From: Euphorbia lathyris
Taxonomy: Eukaryota; Streptophyta; Magnoliopsida; Malpighiales; Euphorbiaceae
NCBI RefSeq assembly: GCF_963576675.1
Contig: NC_088917.1
Location: forward strand, 29,666,501-29,730,500
DNA length: 64,000 nt
Direction: 5' to 3'
Below the pieces are notes generated by a model. It searched no databases. It was given only the letters and a program-made list of their open reading frames with translations, and was not told where the DNA came from. Within the stretch, counting starts at the first letter, position 1, and every line of letters starts with the position of its first letter. The position numbers and the translations under genes are program-made. Shown one piece after another: positions 47,641-59,824 of this stretch.

Positions 47641-48144
47641 GATCATCTCTAACAGCCTCGTAATTTGGCTCTTAAGTTAAAATTTGAGGAGCGAAAGTTA
47701 AAAATTAACTCCAACAGCCTCTCAGTGGCTCCTCAAATCACTACGAGTCTCTCAATCCTCTTTATTAAGAGCATCTCCAACAACCTCTTAAATTGGCTCT
47801 TAAGTTAAAATTTATGGAGGGAGAATGAAAAATCAGCTCTAACAGCCTGTTAGTGGCTCCTCAAATTACTAAGAGTTTCTACATCCTCTCTTTTAACAGA
47901 GAGTCTTTTTTCCATTTCTTAGTGCCTCTTAATTCATTTTTTATTAATAATTTATTATTAAGGAGTCTTTCTTCACACTATTGGTAAATATAACAATAAA
48001 TAATAATAATAATAATAATATAAATAAGGAGTGCATATAAGAAGTGCTGTTGGAGATGATATATCTTAGTCACTCTTAAATCACTCAGAGTCAATTATTT
48101 ATATTATTTTTAGAGAGTATACTAAGAATCTCTTGGAGATGCTC
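47641..48144. repeat. MITE with GAGCATCTCCAA termini, plus a partial tandem copy
   Basis: The complete element spans 47769-48144, with GAGCATCTCCAA at the left and TTGGAGATGCTC at the right. A TTA sits close to each side, consistent with a PIF/Harbinger-type target. The segment 47641-47768 repeats its left third (TTGGCTCTTAAGTTAAAATTT), so two copies abut or one inserted into another. A short (TAA)n run lies near 48001. It is related to 29161-29417. Confidence 0.75.
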
Positions 48145-49430
48145 TTAGTTTTGAAATCATTTAAGGAAGACAATCTTATTATTTAAAGAGAGAGTTTCAA
48201 AAATAGTAATTTGAAAAATTAAAAATAGTAGTTTTTTTATGATAAATATGATTCTAAATAATTTTAATTCTTAAATTTATTCATTTTGAAGTCGTCGGGA
48301 GTTATTTTGACTTGGTCAAACTTTAAAATAGTCACCGTGTTAATAGAGTGCAAATTTTCAGAAACCATACTGTTTAAAATTATCAACGGGATATAGATTC
48401 TCGATATGCTCTTATAACGACAAAAAAAAATCCTAAAAAAAAAATCGCCACAAGGTTGGGATGGATAATTTTTTTATTAGTGAAATTTAAATGTGAACGG
48501 GTATGGAAAATGTGTTCTCTCAGATAAGATTTAATCCCCAAAATTATTAATAAATTTTTTTAAAAAATATTTATTTTAATTTTGATATTTAATAAATCTA
48601 ATTACAACACTAACTAAAAAAAATTAGGCATATTATATCTATTTAATGAAAATATTGAAGTACTATTGTTTCCTTTTATTATTTTGATAGTTTACTTTAA
48701 GCAAATTCAATTTTTAAAACATAAAATCTCTATGAGGATTCTGATTTATATGGAACGAGTCTCTTCGATTCATATAAAGGAATGGGGATGAAATTTCCGA
48801 TTCGAGGAGTGGGATCATTCTCCATCCCCGATCTGTCCCGTTTACATCTCTAATAATGTCTTATTTTGAAATATATGGATGATTAATGAAAGTAAAGTGA
48901 AAGATAAAGGATGAAATGTGTAAAAAAGAAGAGGGTTATAGAGAGTATTAAGTGTTGTTGGTGTCTGAAGCAAATGCCTGGCTTGGTCTGAGGAGATTGT
49001 ACGGTTGAAGCTTTTAGTGCTACTAACTCTTTTACTTTTTTTATTTATCTCCCTCCACTTACTATTTGACCTTTTTCACTTTTGGATATTTACATATTAC
49101 AGTATTATTTTCATCCTAATGGGATTAACTATATTTATATAATGGAATCTCTATTCTTTATTATCATATCTTTAATCAAAGATTTAGATTGCTTTGTTTC
49201 TTTCAAAATGCTATTTTTTTAATTGATGATGCCTAAGACTAACCCATCCTTAGACCTTAATTAGGTGTGTGATTCAATGGCTATTTGGGTTGGGTTTACC
49301 ATTCATAATTGACTTGGTTTGATTTGTATCATCACAACACAACATTGCAGGCTAAATCATTTTTTCACATGGGATTCACACTTTCCTCTATTCATATAAA
49401 GGCTATAAACATCTATTTCTTGATTGGTTA
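48145..49430. other. AT-rich intergenic region, nothing recognised
   Basis: No domain-bearing ORF, terminal repeat or RNA gene was recognised. Confidence 0.45.
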
Positions 49431-49559
49431 ATTACATTCATGGCCCATCAATTATAACCTTATCAACATTATGTTCAAATAAAACTTCATTATTAAACGT
49501 TTCTGGTGATAAGCTGCGAAACCAAGTAAGAGGAAGCTTTCTTCTTTGAAGGTGTCTCA

Positions 49560-50310
49560 CGTTCCGCTTCTTCCAAGACTTGAGAGATCCAGGAGGAAGG
49601 TCCATAAAACGTAGGATCTGGAGGGTTTGTTCGAACAACCATTACTGAAGAGACTCGGGGCAACTATAGCCCAAAAGGCAAAATCCAAAGTTGGGTAGGT
49701 GGTTGGACCGGAGTCTTTAAACGCTGAAGAGGCTGAACTCTTCGAGAAATATGACACTATTGTCGTATGTATTTTATTTTATATTTTTCGTCATGTGAAA
49801 CATAGTTATCTTGGACACTTACATTGTTGATGCTTGTTTTTCAGTTATGGGAGCAATGATATGCTCTCAAGGTTATTCTCCTCAATAATATGATAGTACG
49901 AGCTTTAGGACATTTTCCTTTGGTCCCTCAAGAGCGAGGGATCTTTGAGCAAATGTTATTTCGAAAGATGGCGGAGCTAAACATGTTTAAGATTGCTCTG
50001 GTGACTGTTATCATATTCTTTCCCTTTTGGTTCGACCTATATGTTTGATAATTTCTTGTTTGCTAATAGAACCTATCAGCCACGACTGAAGCATGCGATG
50101 AGCTTCTCAACATCACCCAAGAGTAGGAGGAGCGAAACCGTAATCTGAATGTGGCTTTGGCTCGCGTTGATGCACTTCAAAAGAAGCTAGATAAGGCTAA
50201 GAAAGAGGCTATAGATGCCGAGAAATTAGAGGTCAAGGCTAGAAAGAACGAGGCCAGAGCCAAGAAGAATGAGAAGGCAGTCTTGGCTAGATGCAACCAA
50301 CTATTTTAAT
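49560..50310 (+). pseudogene. Remnant of a Tat-type antisense extra gene
   Basis: Plus-strand exon-like pieces: LNAEEAELFEKYDTI (near 49720), then after TTTTTCAG a piece ending RKMAELNMFKIAL (near 49990), then after CTAATAG a coiled-coil piece (RNLNVALARVDALQKKLDK, near 50135) rich in Lys/Glu/Ala. Intron-like GT-AG edges separate them and stops break them. The coiled-coil character and position match the antisense gene at 17365-19698. The link is by architecture rather than proven alignment. Confidence 0.45.
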
Positions 50311-50319
50311 AAGGCCATG

Positions 50320-51170
50320 TATTGCTTCATATTAGGTTCCTTAGCTTCGTAGCTATTGTGGAGATGACTAGCTACAAGTTTGGAGTCACTCTTCAGCACT
50401 ATGCGGTCTAGTTTGGTGATATTTAATATCTGAAATTCCTAGAGGACAACTTTATACTTTGATGCACTGTTGGATGTTGAGAATTGCAGGGAAGGATCAT
50501 ATATGAGGATGTTGTTGTTTGGGCCCATGATGAATATGCCTATATCTATGCCATCCTTATTTGAGTTTGCATCAACAAAAACTTCCTAGATGTCTAGCGG
50601 AAAAGCACTGTCTGGTCTGCATTCTGTTATCTTTACGAGGAAGTAGGCTAATGCTTAAGCTTTAAAGCCCTTTGTTAATTTGAATATGAACTCAATTAGG
50701 CATAAACCCCACTTCACTAGCATGCTCGAAGTCTTAAGATATTGAAGCACTTTGCACAACAGTGTGTCCGTGCGCACCGTAATGGAATGGATTTAGAAGT
50801 AGTGTTGGAGCTTTTGTGCGGCGATTACTATTCATAAGCAAGCTTATCCAACTTTAGATATTAGTCTCATTGTAGAATCACAGGAAATACGAATGTACTA
50901 ACATACAAGTGCTCTTGGACAAGAAGGCGACAAAGTTACTATTCCCCTCTAGAGGATAGTGATATGATAATGACCATGGGAGCTCCATTAAGGAGGTCTT
51001 ACTGGGCAACGATAATTCTTCTTTAGGCAGGCAGGTCGTTTCAGGAATAAAAGACAAAAGATCTGACTTGCAACTATGGACCTACTCCATCGCCAAATAG
51101 TCCTTTAGAGTTATGACAGACTTTTCTTAGAGTAGAAGGAGTTGGTCCACTTTTCATATTTAGTTTTCTT
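50320..51170 (-). pseudogene. Tat-type pol remnant: end of first RNase H and second RNase H
   Basis: On the minus strand, a second-RNase-H segment (EVFVDANSNKDGIDIGIFIM, near 50550, and KSDSKLVASHLHNS, near 50360) is preceded by LRACLREVGFMPN-type linker sequence near 50700. It is heavily broken. The integrase expected next is missing, and the antisense-gene remnant abuts it. Confidence 0.55.
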
Positions 51171-51179
51171 TGTTCCCCT

Positions 51180-52124
51180 ATCAATGAGTTTTCATTTTAT
51201 CAGCTTTGGGTTAAAGAGGATGTGAAACCATATTCTATTTTTTCAATGGAAAAAGGAAATTTTTGCTTTAGAGAATGATTTAGAAAGAGAAAAATTGATA
51301 ATCATAAAGGTGCACATCCCTTTCATGTTCTATGTTTATTGGAGAAAATAGCACGATTGACATACAAAAATTTGGAGAAAGAGAAACTGTCCCAACCTTT
51401 GTGATGGGCATGACACTTCTATTAGCAACTTAGACAGACTTAACAAGTGGAGATGTTAGAGAGCTAAGGATAAAAAAGTTATTAGTCATGTGATCAGATG
51501 CCCCTAAATCAATAACCCAATCATTTGATGTGGCTAAAACACAAGACAGACAAGAATTACCTTCTTGAGGTGACATCCTAGAAACATAAGAGGTGGAAGG
51601 CAACAAGTTGCTTATAGTAGCATTCTGAGCAATCTTCCTATTCTTTCTCTCAGCTTGTTTGAGTTTGTACCATTCTGGATAACCATGCTTCTTCCAATAA
51701 ATGTTTTCAGTGTGGTTGCTCTTGTGACAATAAGAGCAAAAATGTTCTTGAGCATTTGAGGATTCTGGTTTAGGTGTATATTTATGAGCAGCTAAAGCAG
51801 AACCTTCAGAATGGATTTTTTCCCCCATAGTAAGTCGTCATTGTACTTCACGACTAACCATAGAATAAGCTTCTTCAACACTTGGCAAAGGAAAAGTAGC
51901 CAATATTTTGCTACTAACTTGGTATAGGTTGCGATAGAGTCCTGCAAGGAAGATGTAGACTCTAGCTTCATCAATACACTTCCTTTGTTTTTCGATATCA
52001 ACATTACAAGTCATCTCAATTAGCCTTTGGTAATCGAGTTCCATGAAGATCGAGTTTAGTTCATTGTAGTATTCAGTAAGAGATTTGCTATTTTGGTTAA
52101 ACTGAAAGGATTTCCTCATTTGTT
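51180..52124 (-). pseudogene. Copia gag C-terminus and protease remnant
   Basis: Minus strand. The gag part (MRKSFQFNQNSKSLTEYYNE, near 52110) continues the copia gag from 53600 after the LINE insertion. A CCHC-like finger (CSYCHKSNHTENIYWKKHGY) lies near 51740, and a protease segment with WVIDLGASDHMT (near 51500) carries Leu where Ser or Thr normally follows the catalytic Asp. Further decayed sequence reaches about 51180. RT and integrase are absent. Confidence 0.8.
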
Positions 52125-53600
52125 TTTTGGTAGGAAATGGAAAGAAAAACAACAAACACCACCTAACCCGGGATTAGCCTAGGGAAGCTAACCATCACCC
52201 GATCATCCGACAGAAACGAACAAAGGAAGTTCGGAGAAGAAGAGAAGGTTGAAATTCCCGGCATCCTATCATGGCCCTCCGCAGCAAGGCGATCAGCCAC
52301 TCTATTTTGCTCCCTGTACACATGACAAAAGGAGATGGTATCGAAATAAGAACACAATCTTCTGATCTCTTTAACAAGGTTTTGGCTGCTCAAGCACATA
52401 GCCTTGTTGCTAGCAATCATATTAACTGCTTCAAGGTTGTCAGACTCCATGAGCAGCCTTTTAAGCCCCAGGTCAATGGCCAATCTAAGACCAAAGAAGA
52501 TACCCCAGAGTTCTGCAGAAAAGGAAGATCCCATCCCCAGATTCTGAGTAAAGCCAGCCACCCAATTGCCCCCTGCATCTCTCAGGACCCCTCCAGCTGC
52601 AATTCTGCCGTCCACAAGACACGAGCCATCAGTATTTAACTTCACAAACCCTTCTCCCGGTCTAATCCAACCCAGAAGATGCTCCACGGGCTTCTGGTTA
52701 GTACTGGCTAAAAAATCCCATTTGAAACTACTGATAATAGTGTTAATTTTCTTGGAGAAATATTCAGACAGATTAGGAATCACAATAACTTTACCTCCAA
52801 ACACCTCAGTATTCCTCCATTGCCAAAGCTGGTGACAGATAACGGCAAAGAGGATAGCACCATGCTCCATCTGAGGCAATAACAACCCTTTAACACCATT
52901 TAACAACCAATCGTTCTCAGAATGGGAGAAAAAGTTAGGTAGCAACTCGCTTGGAATCACTTTCTTCCACACCTTCTTACTCAACTCACAATCCCTGAGA
53001 ACATGACAGATGGTTTCAGCCTGAACTTTGCACCTACAACAAGTATCTGCCTCAATTAGGTGGCGTCTCTTTCTTTCCACATTAGTTAGCAACATATTCT
53101 TAGCGCTAAGCCAAAGGAAGCTCCTAATGCGATAAGGAACTTTTAAAGCCCAAATATTCTTCCAAAAGATTGAGGGAGGGGTATCCAAGTTAGGACTGAA
53201 AGCTTCAAAAGCAGATTTGCAGGAATAATTACCATTGTGAGTAAAGGACCAACAGTGCCTATCCCCATCCTCCTCTTTACTAACTCTCACTCCCCGAATT
53301 TTCAGGAGCGTTTCCAGATTAAGGTAAGATTCGAATCTCGACCAAACCCAATCTCCCTCTAAATCCACCACATCAGCGATACTCCAGTTTCGGATCTCCC
53401 GAGGCAAAGGAGAGTTACACACTTCAGATAAAGGAATCTTTCAAGCCAGGTATCATTCCAAAAACTAATAGATCTACCATTGCCCACCGACCAACCAATC
53501 TCAGAGAAGAACTCCGAAAACACAGCGTTAACCCCTTTCCAAAGGAAAGAACAGTTAGGAGCTCTCTCTTTTGGGCCCCCAAAAATCTTAATTCATAGGT
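52125..53600 (-). pseudogene. L1-like LINE 3' fragment, copy 2, inserted in copia gag
   Basis: The main open frame is 53422-52163 on minus. It has an RT C-terminal region (FLWLSAKNMLLTNVERKRR), a zinc-finger motif (CCRCKVQAETICHVLRDC) and the plant RNase H (KLNTDGSCLVDG, SAELWGI, LMESDNLEA), and ends VSFPRLIPG. A short 3' UTR leads to an A-run at about 52125-52131. Upstream to about 53600 it continues in another frame (WSVGNGRSISFWNDTW). The fragment is 5'-truncated. It is the same family as 21230-22250 but longer. Confidence 0.85.
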
Positions 53601-53963
53601 TTGAGAAGAATCAGACGCATCCAAATAACCCCTTTTGATTGCATCCCCCATTTCCTTGGATGTCCCAAACTGGACAAAATGTGACATCATATTGTCACTC
53701 ATTGAATTAATGAGTCATGACTTGACTAATGCATTTTCATCCTCCCATTCATCATATTCAAGACTATCGATGGCTGGTACAACGAATTTCCCATTGATGT
53801 ATCCTTTTTTTTTTCTTCCAACGATGTGCATCTCCAAATTTTTTAACCAAACCCAATAATTAGAGCCATCCAATTTTACATGAATGGATGAAGGAATATA
53901 TTTAATGGTGACAGAGGAGAATTTCTTGCTGGTAAAATTTTCACCATCAGTTTTAGGAGGCAT
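53601..53963 (-). pseudogene. Copia gag N-terminus
   Basis: Starts at ATG 53963 on minus. It shows HVKLDGSNYWVWLKNLEMHI, typical of copia gag N-termini, then a stop at 53715-53717, and the same region continues as MSDNMMSHFVQFGTSKEMGD to about 53600, where the LINE was inserted. Confidence 0.8.
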
Positions 53964-54117
53964 ACTGGTGGTGCGACTAGGGTTTTGAAGAAAAAAGGAA
54001 TAGCTTATGCGGCTAGGTTAAACCTTTCTCTGATATGCGAATGGATTATGCCAGGATAGGTTATACGGCTAGGGTTTTGAAAAAGGTAATATGTTATGCT
54101 TCTAGCTTAAACTTGTA

Positions 54118-54317
54118 TCTGATACCAACTAGAAAATAATCAAGCAGAATACTTTTTTTATTTACCTTTGAAGGATATTTATACAGATTACAGTATCCTA
54201 TATGTGGTAGAAGTATTATACAAAACAAACTCCTATATATGGTAGGACAACTATACAATAGACTAAATAAGAAAATGAGCTAAACAAGAATAACACCAAC
54301 TAATAACTCATACATCA
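54118..54317 (-). repeat. Copia primer-binding site and short 5' LTR
   Basis: On minus, TGGTATCAGA (54127-54118) matches the initiator-Met tRNA primer site common to copia elements. Upstream, 54317-54128 is a probable ~190-bp LTR starting TGATGTATGAG. The LTR end lacks the usual CA, so the border is approximate. No 3' LTR was found. Confidence 0.55.
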
Positions 54318-54822
54318 ATAGATTATGTTATCGCGGTCATTTTAATCTAATAAAGATTACTATTATTCTAGTAATCTTTATAATAAAATCTTGTTAGCTT
54401 TATAATAAAATCCTCTAATAATGGTTTATTATTCTAAATGTCCCTGGTGAATTATTATTGTGGGAATGATAATGAATTAAGACTAGTGTGAAGGTTAATT
54501 GATGTTCATGTGATGAACATATCGTATGGAGATACAATTCAAACTCATGGGTACATGTTGGGGAACATGGAACTGGACAGACCCATTATGAGTTTATTAC
54601 ATGGGTTAGTGTCACAAGTGATCTCAATTATAATATTGTCATTAAATCCTTAGATATGAGGTCACTATGGATTCCTATATAAAGTAGTGTGTTTTGATAC
54701 AGTCAAACATTGTCTTTAACCGGACAACTATAAAGGTTATGATTGGACACAATATGGTTCATGCAAAGGAATATGAGTGACATATATGAGATTTATCCTT
54801 CATATTATGAGAAAGGTATCAT
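54318..54822. other. AT-rich stretch, possible LTR fragment
   Basis: No ORF. The style resembles non-coding LTR sequence, with a TATA-like CTATATAAAGTAG near 54676, but it has no partner copy in the window. Confidence 0.3.
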
Positions 54823-57800
54823 ATGATCCCCTCGATAAGTGAGACTGAAATATGCATGGTAGACATAGCAGTCACAGTGGCTGATGGAAGACAACTCTTG
54901 GTTAGCTCCAAATGCACAGAGTTCTCCTGGACCGTGCATAATTCCAGGTTTAGCTTTGCTGTAAGAACCCTAGAATTGGGGGATTATGACATAATTTTGG
55001 GCGCTAATTGGATGAGACACCACTCTCCAGTTACCTTTGATTTTGAAGGCAACAAACTCATTATACAAAAGGATCACAAAGCATTGGAGCTGAAGGGAAT
55101 AGTGGAGTCTGCTCCTACAAAAGTAATGTCCCTTAAATCTAACAATCATTTAAGTAAGTAAAAGATGGAAATGGATTACCTCTAAGTTATTTCTACTGTA
55201 TGTCTGAAGTTTTTTCTGAAACTGAAATTGTTAAACACTTACCATCTATTCCACCCTTATATCAAGAATTAATTGAGCATTATCAGCACGTATTCCTTCC
55301 CCCCTACTCAGTTACCTCCCAAAAGGTCACATGATCATGCTATTCCTTTAAAACAGGGCACAAACCCTACAAACGTCCATCCTTATAGGTATTCTCATTA
55401 CCAAAAGAATGAAATAGAAACACTAATAGCTGAAATGCTTACTAATGGTGTCATTCAACCAAGTTAGTCCATATGCATCTCATGTACTCCTAGTTAAGAA
55501 GAAAGAGGGTACTTGGAATTTTTGTAGATTATAAAGAGCTTAACAAGGCAACAATAAAAAAAACAAATTCCAAATTCCCGTTATTTAAGAGCTTATAGAT
55601 GAGCTTAAGGGGGGCTGAAATATTCTCTAAAATCGATCTTAGAGTTGGTTATCATCAGATTAGGATGAAACTAGGGGATGTACCTAAAACATCTTTTAGA
55701 ACTCATACATGACTATGAATGCTTAGTCATGCTTTTCGGTTCAACCAATGCTCCAGCCACATTTCAATCTCTAATAAACATTACTTTGCCCCTTACCTAA
55801 GAAAATTTATACTAGTATTCTTTGATGATATTCTTATATATAGCTTTAGTGAAGAAGAGCACCTCACTCACTTGGAGACAGTTTTCAAAGTGCTTTCTTC
55901 TCATCAACTATTTGCCAAGGGCTGTAAATGTGATTTTGGAATGCCATCTGTAGCATATTTGGGTCATGTGATATCTAGTGCAGGAGTAGCTACAGATCCC
56001 TCCAAGATAGAGTCTATGGTGAATTGGCCTTTCCCTTCTTCTCTAAATAGTCTCAGAGGTTTTTTGGGCTTAACAAGATACTACATGAGGTTCATACAAG
56101 GCTATGGGGTCATTAGCAAACCCCTAATAGAGATGTTGAAGAAGGATAATTTCTGTTGGACTTCTAAAGCTCAAGCAACATTTGTTCAACTCAAGACTCT
56201 CATGACCACTGCCCCAATCTTTGCACTGCCAGATTTCTCACAACCTTTTGTTCTTGAGTGTGATGCTAGTGGCACAAGAATTGGAGCTATCCTCATGCAA
56301 CAAGGCAGGCCAATCTGTTTATTATCTAAGTCTCTTATTCCTCGAAATAAAAAATTGTCAGCCTATGAAAGAGAATTGCTGGAAATCTTACAAACATGCA
56401 TAACTTGGAGGCATTACCTTGAAAACACAGTTTTTGTGTAATCAAAATTGATCATGAGACTATCAAGCACCTATTGGAGCAAAAGCTTCATACTTACTTA
56501 CAACATAAAGGAGTTTCTAAGCTATTGGGGCTTGATTATACCATCCAATAGAAGAAAGGAGTAGAAAATAGAGTAGATGATGCCCTTTCAAGGCAACATG
56601 AGGAGTCAACATCTGAATTTCTAGCTATTTCCATGCCAATCCCCTCTTGGGTGCAAGATGTTCAAAATTCTTATTAGAATGACACCTTGTTTTCCTCTCT
56701 GACAGATCAGCCTGCTTCTCACCCACATTACACTTATACTAATAGTCTATTGAGGTACCACTCGAGACTATACATTGGTTCTACTGCTTCTCTCAGAGAT
56801 CAAGTTATCGCTACTTGCCACAATTCACCCATTACTCGACTACAACATCACTTCTATCGGCCTAACAAGTCCAATTCAGTCACTTCTTGGGTTGCTGCTT
56901 GTGACACTTGTCTAAGATGTAAGGAAGGCCATGTTGCTTACCCTGACCTACTACAATCCTTACCCATCCCATCTGCTGCCTGGCAAGACATATCAATGGA
57001 TTTCATTGAGAAATTGCCTAAGTCCTATGGGTATAACACTATTCTAGTTGTGGTTGACAGGTTTTTGAAGGCTGGGCATTTCATTGGGTTATCTCATCCC
57101 TTCAATGCAGTAGAAGTGGCTCAAGTTTTTCTTGATCATATTTTCAGGCTACATGGAATGCCTAAATCAATTGTCTAAGATAGGGCTCACATTTTTATAG
57201 GAGTATTTTGGAAGGAGTTGATGAAGCTTTTGAGAACTAAACCGCAGTTCAACAATGCTTACTATCCTCAAACTGATGGCCAATCTGAGAGGCTAAACCA
57301 ATGCCTAGAAAATTACTTGCGAAGTATGTGTTTCCTTCATCCTAAGCATTGGCATAAATGGCCGAGTTTAGTAGAATTCTAGTATAATTCTACTTATCAC
57401 AGTGCCCTGAAGATGTCTCCCTTTAAGGCCCTTTATGGAGTTGAACCTCGGCTTCCTATCTTGCCTACTCAATCCTCCAATGTAACTTATGTGGAGGAAC
57501 TTCTACAGGAAAGAGATAAACTCACTACCCAGCTCAAGGAATGTCTTTCCACTGCTCAAAACAGAATGAAGCAAATTGCTGATGCTAAGAGGACTGATAT
57601 AGAACTTGGGGGTGGGAGACTATGTTTATCTCAAACTTCAACCCTATAGGCAGTCATCCATAACCCTCCGTCAGTCAATGAAACTCTAGGTCAAATACTA
57701 TGGCTCGTACAAGATTCTAAAACGAATTGGAAAAGTGACCTACAAACTTCAATTACCTAGCACATGTCATATACACACTATTTTCCATATCTCTCTACTA

Positions 57801-57990
57801 AAAATAAACCACATCCCACTCAACCTACCTTAACCACCTTACCCCTACTTCTGCAAGTGAAATCATGTTTCAACTTTCAATTTCTCAGTTGTTAATTCAA
57901 TGGGAAATATCAATTGATGCTACATGGGAAGACCTTCGATTAGCTTTAATTCTGTTAAGCTTATTATTACTGTTGTTACTCTTGTTATTC
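54823..57990 (+). pseudogene. Chromovirus-type Ty3/gypsy pol, decayed
   Basis: Order: aspartic-protease-like domain (YDIILGANWMRHHSPV, near 54985), RT (VDYKELNKA near 55525, FFDDILIYS near 55820), RNase H (LECDASGTRIGAIL, near 56255), integrase zinc finger (CDTCLRC near 56905), integrase core (ISMDFIEKLPKS near 56990, YYPQTDGQSERLN near 57260) and a short chromodomain-like end (DATWEDL) near 57925. Stops and frameshifts occur throughout, including one after MPKSIV at 57176. No gag and no paired LTRs were found. Confidence 0.85.
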
Positions 57991-58151
57991 TGTTATTGCT
58001 TATTTTCCTAAATGCTCTATGAACTGTATTAGTGATCCCCTTCCTTTTTGGCTTATTGTGACAACTGTTGTTGTACTAGCTGTACTAAATTACGATTAGG
58101 AAATCCCTTTATAGGGTCATCCTATTTCTTCCTAGTCAATAATTCATTTTA

Positions 58152-58197
58152 CAACAACAACAAAGCCTTAGTCCCAAAATGATTCGGGGTCGGAAAT
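58152..58197 (-). mobile_element. 3' tail fragment of an RTE-type LINE
   Basis: CAACAACAACAAAGCCTTAG followed by TCCCAAAATGATTCGGGGTC is the reverse complement of the sequence that commonly ends plant RTE LINEs (TTG-repeat tail). Only about 46 bp remain. Confidence 0.6.
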
Positions 58198-58199
58198 TC

Positions 58200-59824
58200 A
58201 CTTTTTTTTCTTGCATAAAAATTATTTCAATCAAGGGATATAACGAGGGAATGTGTATATATGACATTAAATTTTGAGCTTCTTCAAAGATGGAATCTAG
58301 TTTTTCCTCTTTTGGATTTTTTAATTTTATGTCATCCTCTTCACAGTCTAAGTTTCTTCTTTTTTTTCAAAATTTTATGCTTTATAAGACACAAGGGATA
58401 AGAAACTCAAAATGTGATGAACATTTAATAATGTAGACATGCATTGCATGTGAAAAGTTGGGAAATAAATTAAGGGAAGAAAAGTGAAAGATTAGAGAAA
58501 AATGATGGGTAAAAGAAAGGAAGTGAAAAAAAGGAGGCATTGATTTGAAATGAGTTAGTATTAAATTCCCTAGAACTATTCTTGTATGGTAAGTTTGTCA
58601 GTGTGAGTGTCAGACAGAAGATGAATATTGAATTGTTACTACTACTACTACTATTCTTATCCCCTGCCTCTGCTTCTGCCTCTGCCAGTAACACATGCCA
58701 TTTCACCTTTTTTTAAGGTACAAATACCCCCACTTCCACTTCCCACTTCCATTTCCAATATTTCACCCTAAGCTAAGCATGTCTTTTCTATTTCCTCTCT
58801 CAACCTAATATCTATTTGACTCACTCAGGTGGGTCTTTCATTTCTTTGACATTTCACTTTCTTAGCTTCACTTTCCCTTTGCTTAGCTTCATTCAGCTTT
58901 CCTTTTTACATCCCCCCTATTTCTAAAGCTATTTCCCAAAGATTCACCATCATTTCCACAATCTTCATACTGCTTTTGTGCTCAGCTAAGTTCTAGTTTA
59001 CTTAAATAAAACTAGGCTGCTTCGATTTCTCGTTTACGAAAGAAAGGAAACGCCATCCGCAGTCAATTAATGCCGCCATAGTTGGTAGAGGCATCCATAA
59101 TGTCTAGAGGTCCTTCAGAAATGTTAAAATTTTGGGCCATACCACAAGTTTGAGATAATTCAATCAAGAGGGTTAGTTTGGAAGTGAAGGAATAATAAGT
59201 AACATAAATGAAGAGTTAATATAGATGCTTCCCAAGAGAGAAACATAGAGCAAAGTAGTAGGTGGGGGTGGGGGGGGGGGGGGGGGGGGGACCATACCCA
59301 CTTGCTACCCAAATAAGTATGAGAACAAGAGACATGCTTCCTTTTTCCACCACATTCCTCTTTTCTCCCATTTTTGATACTTTTTTCTCATTTTCATTTA
59401 TCCTATATTTGAAAAAACAGCTCAGCAGGATGCAAAAAGACCTTCTTGCACATCTTCTGCATTAACTTTTCCTACAATATAATTTAGCAGATCATATAAC
59501 ATTTGAAACTGTCCAATTAAAAGCAAGACATTACATTGATGTTTTATGTATCAATCAGACCTCTTTTTTCTAAAAGATCCAAGTTTTATTCTTCTAGTCA
59601 GAATAGTCATACTATTGATGGGCTGCAAAAAAAGGGTGAAGCATGCAGGAGCACCTTCTGATATAAATAAAGATTAGCATTACACATGATTTTTTCTAAT
59701 TTTCTCCTATGGCTATAATAGTTGCCCTTCACTCTTCTAACCAAACATTATGGCATATTTTGAACTTGCGTTCAACTTACAATAGATTTAATATATAATT
59801 ACAGGCAGACCTTGTCCGCCCTTG
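58200..59824. other. Intergenic region, no gene recognised
   Basis: CT-rich and AT-rich sequence with a 21-G homopolymer (59270-59290). It probably includes the 3' UTR of the DENN gene at its right end. Confidence 0.5.
59270..59290. repeat. Poly-G run of 21
   Basis: Twenty-one consecutive G, preceded by GGTGGGGGT. It could form G-quadruplexes and is a likely site of assembly error or length polymorphism. Confidence 0.9.
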
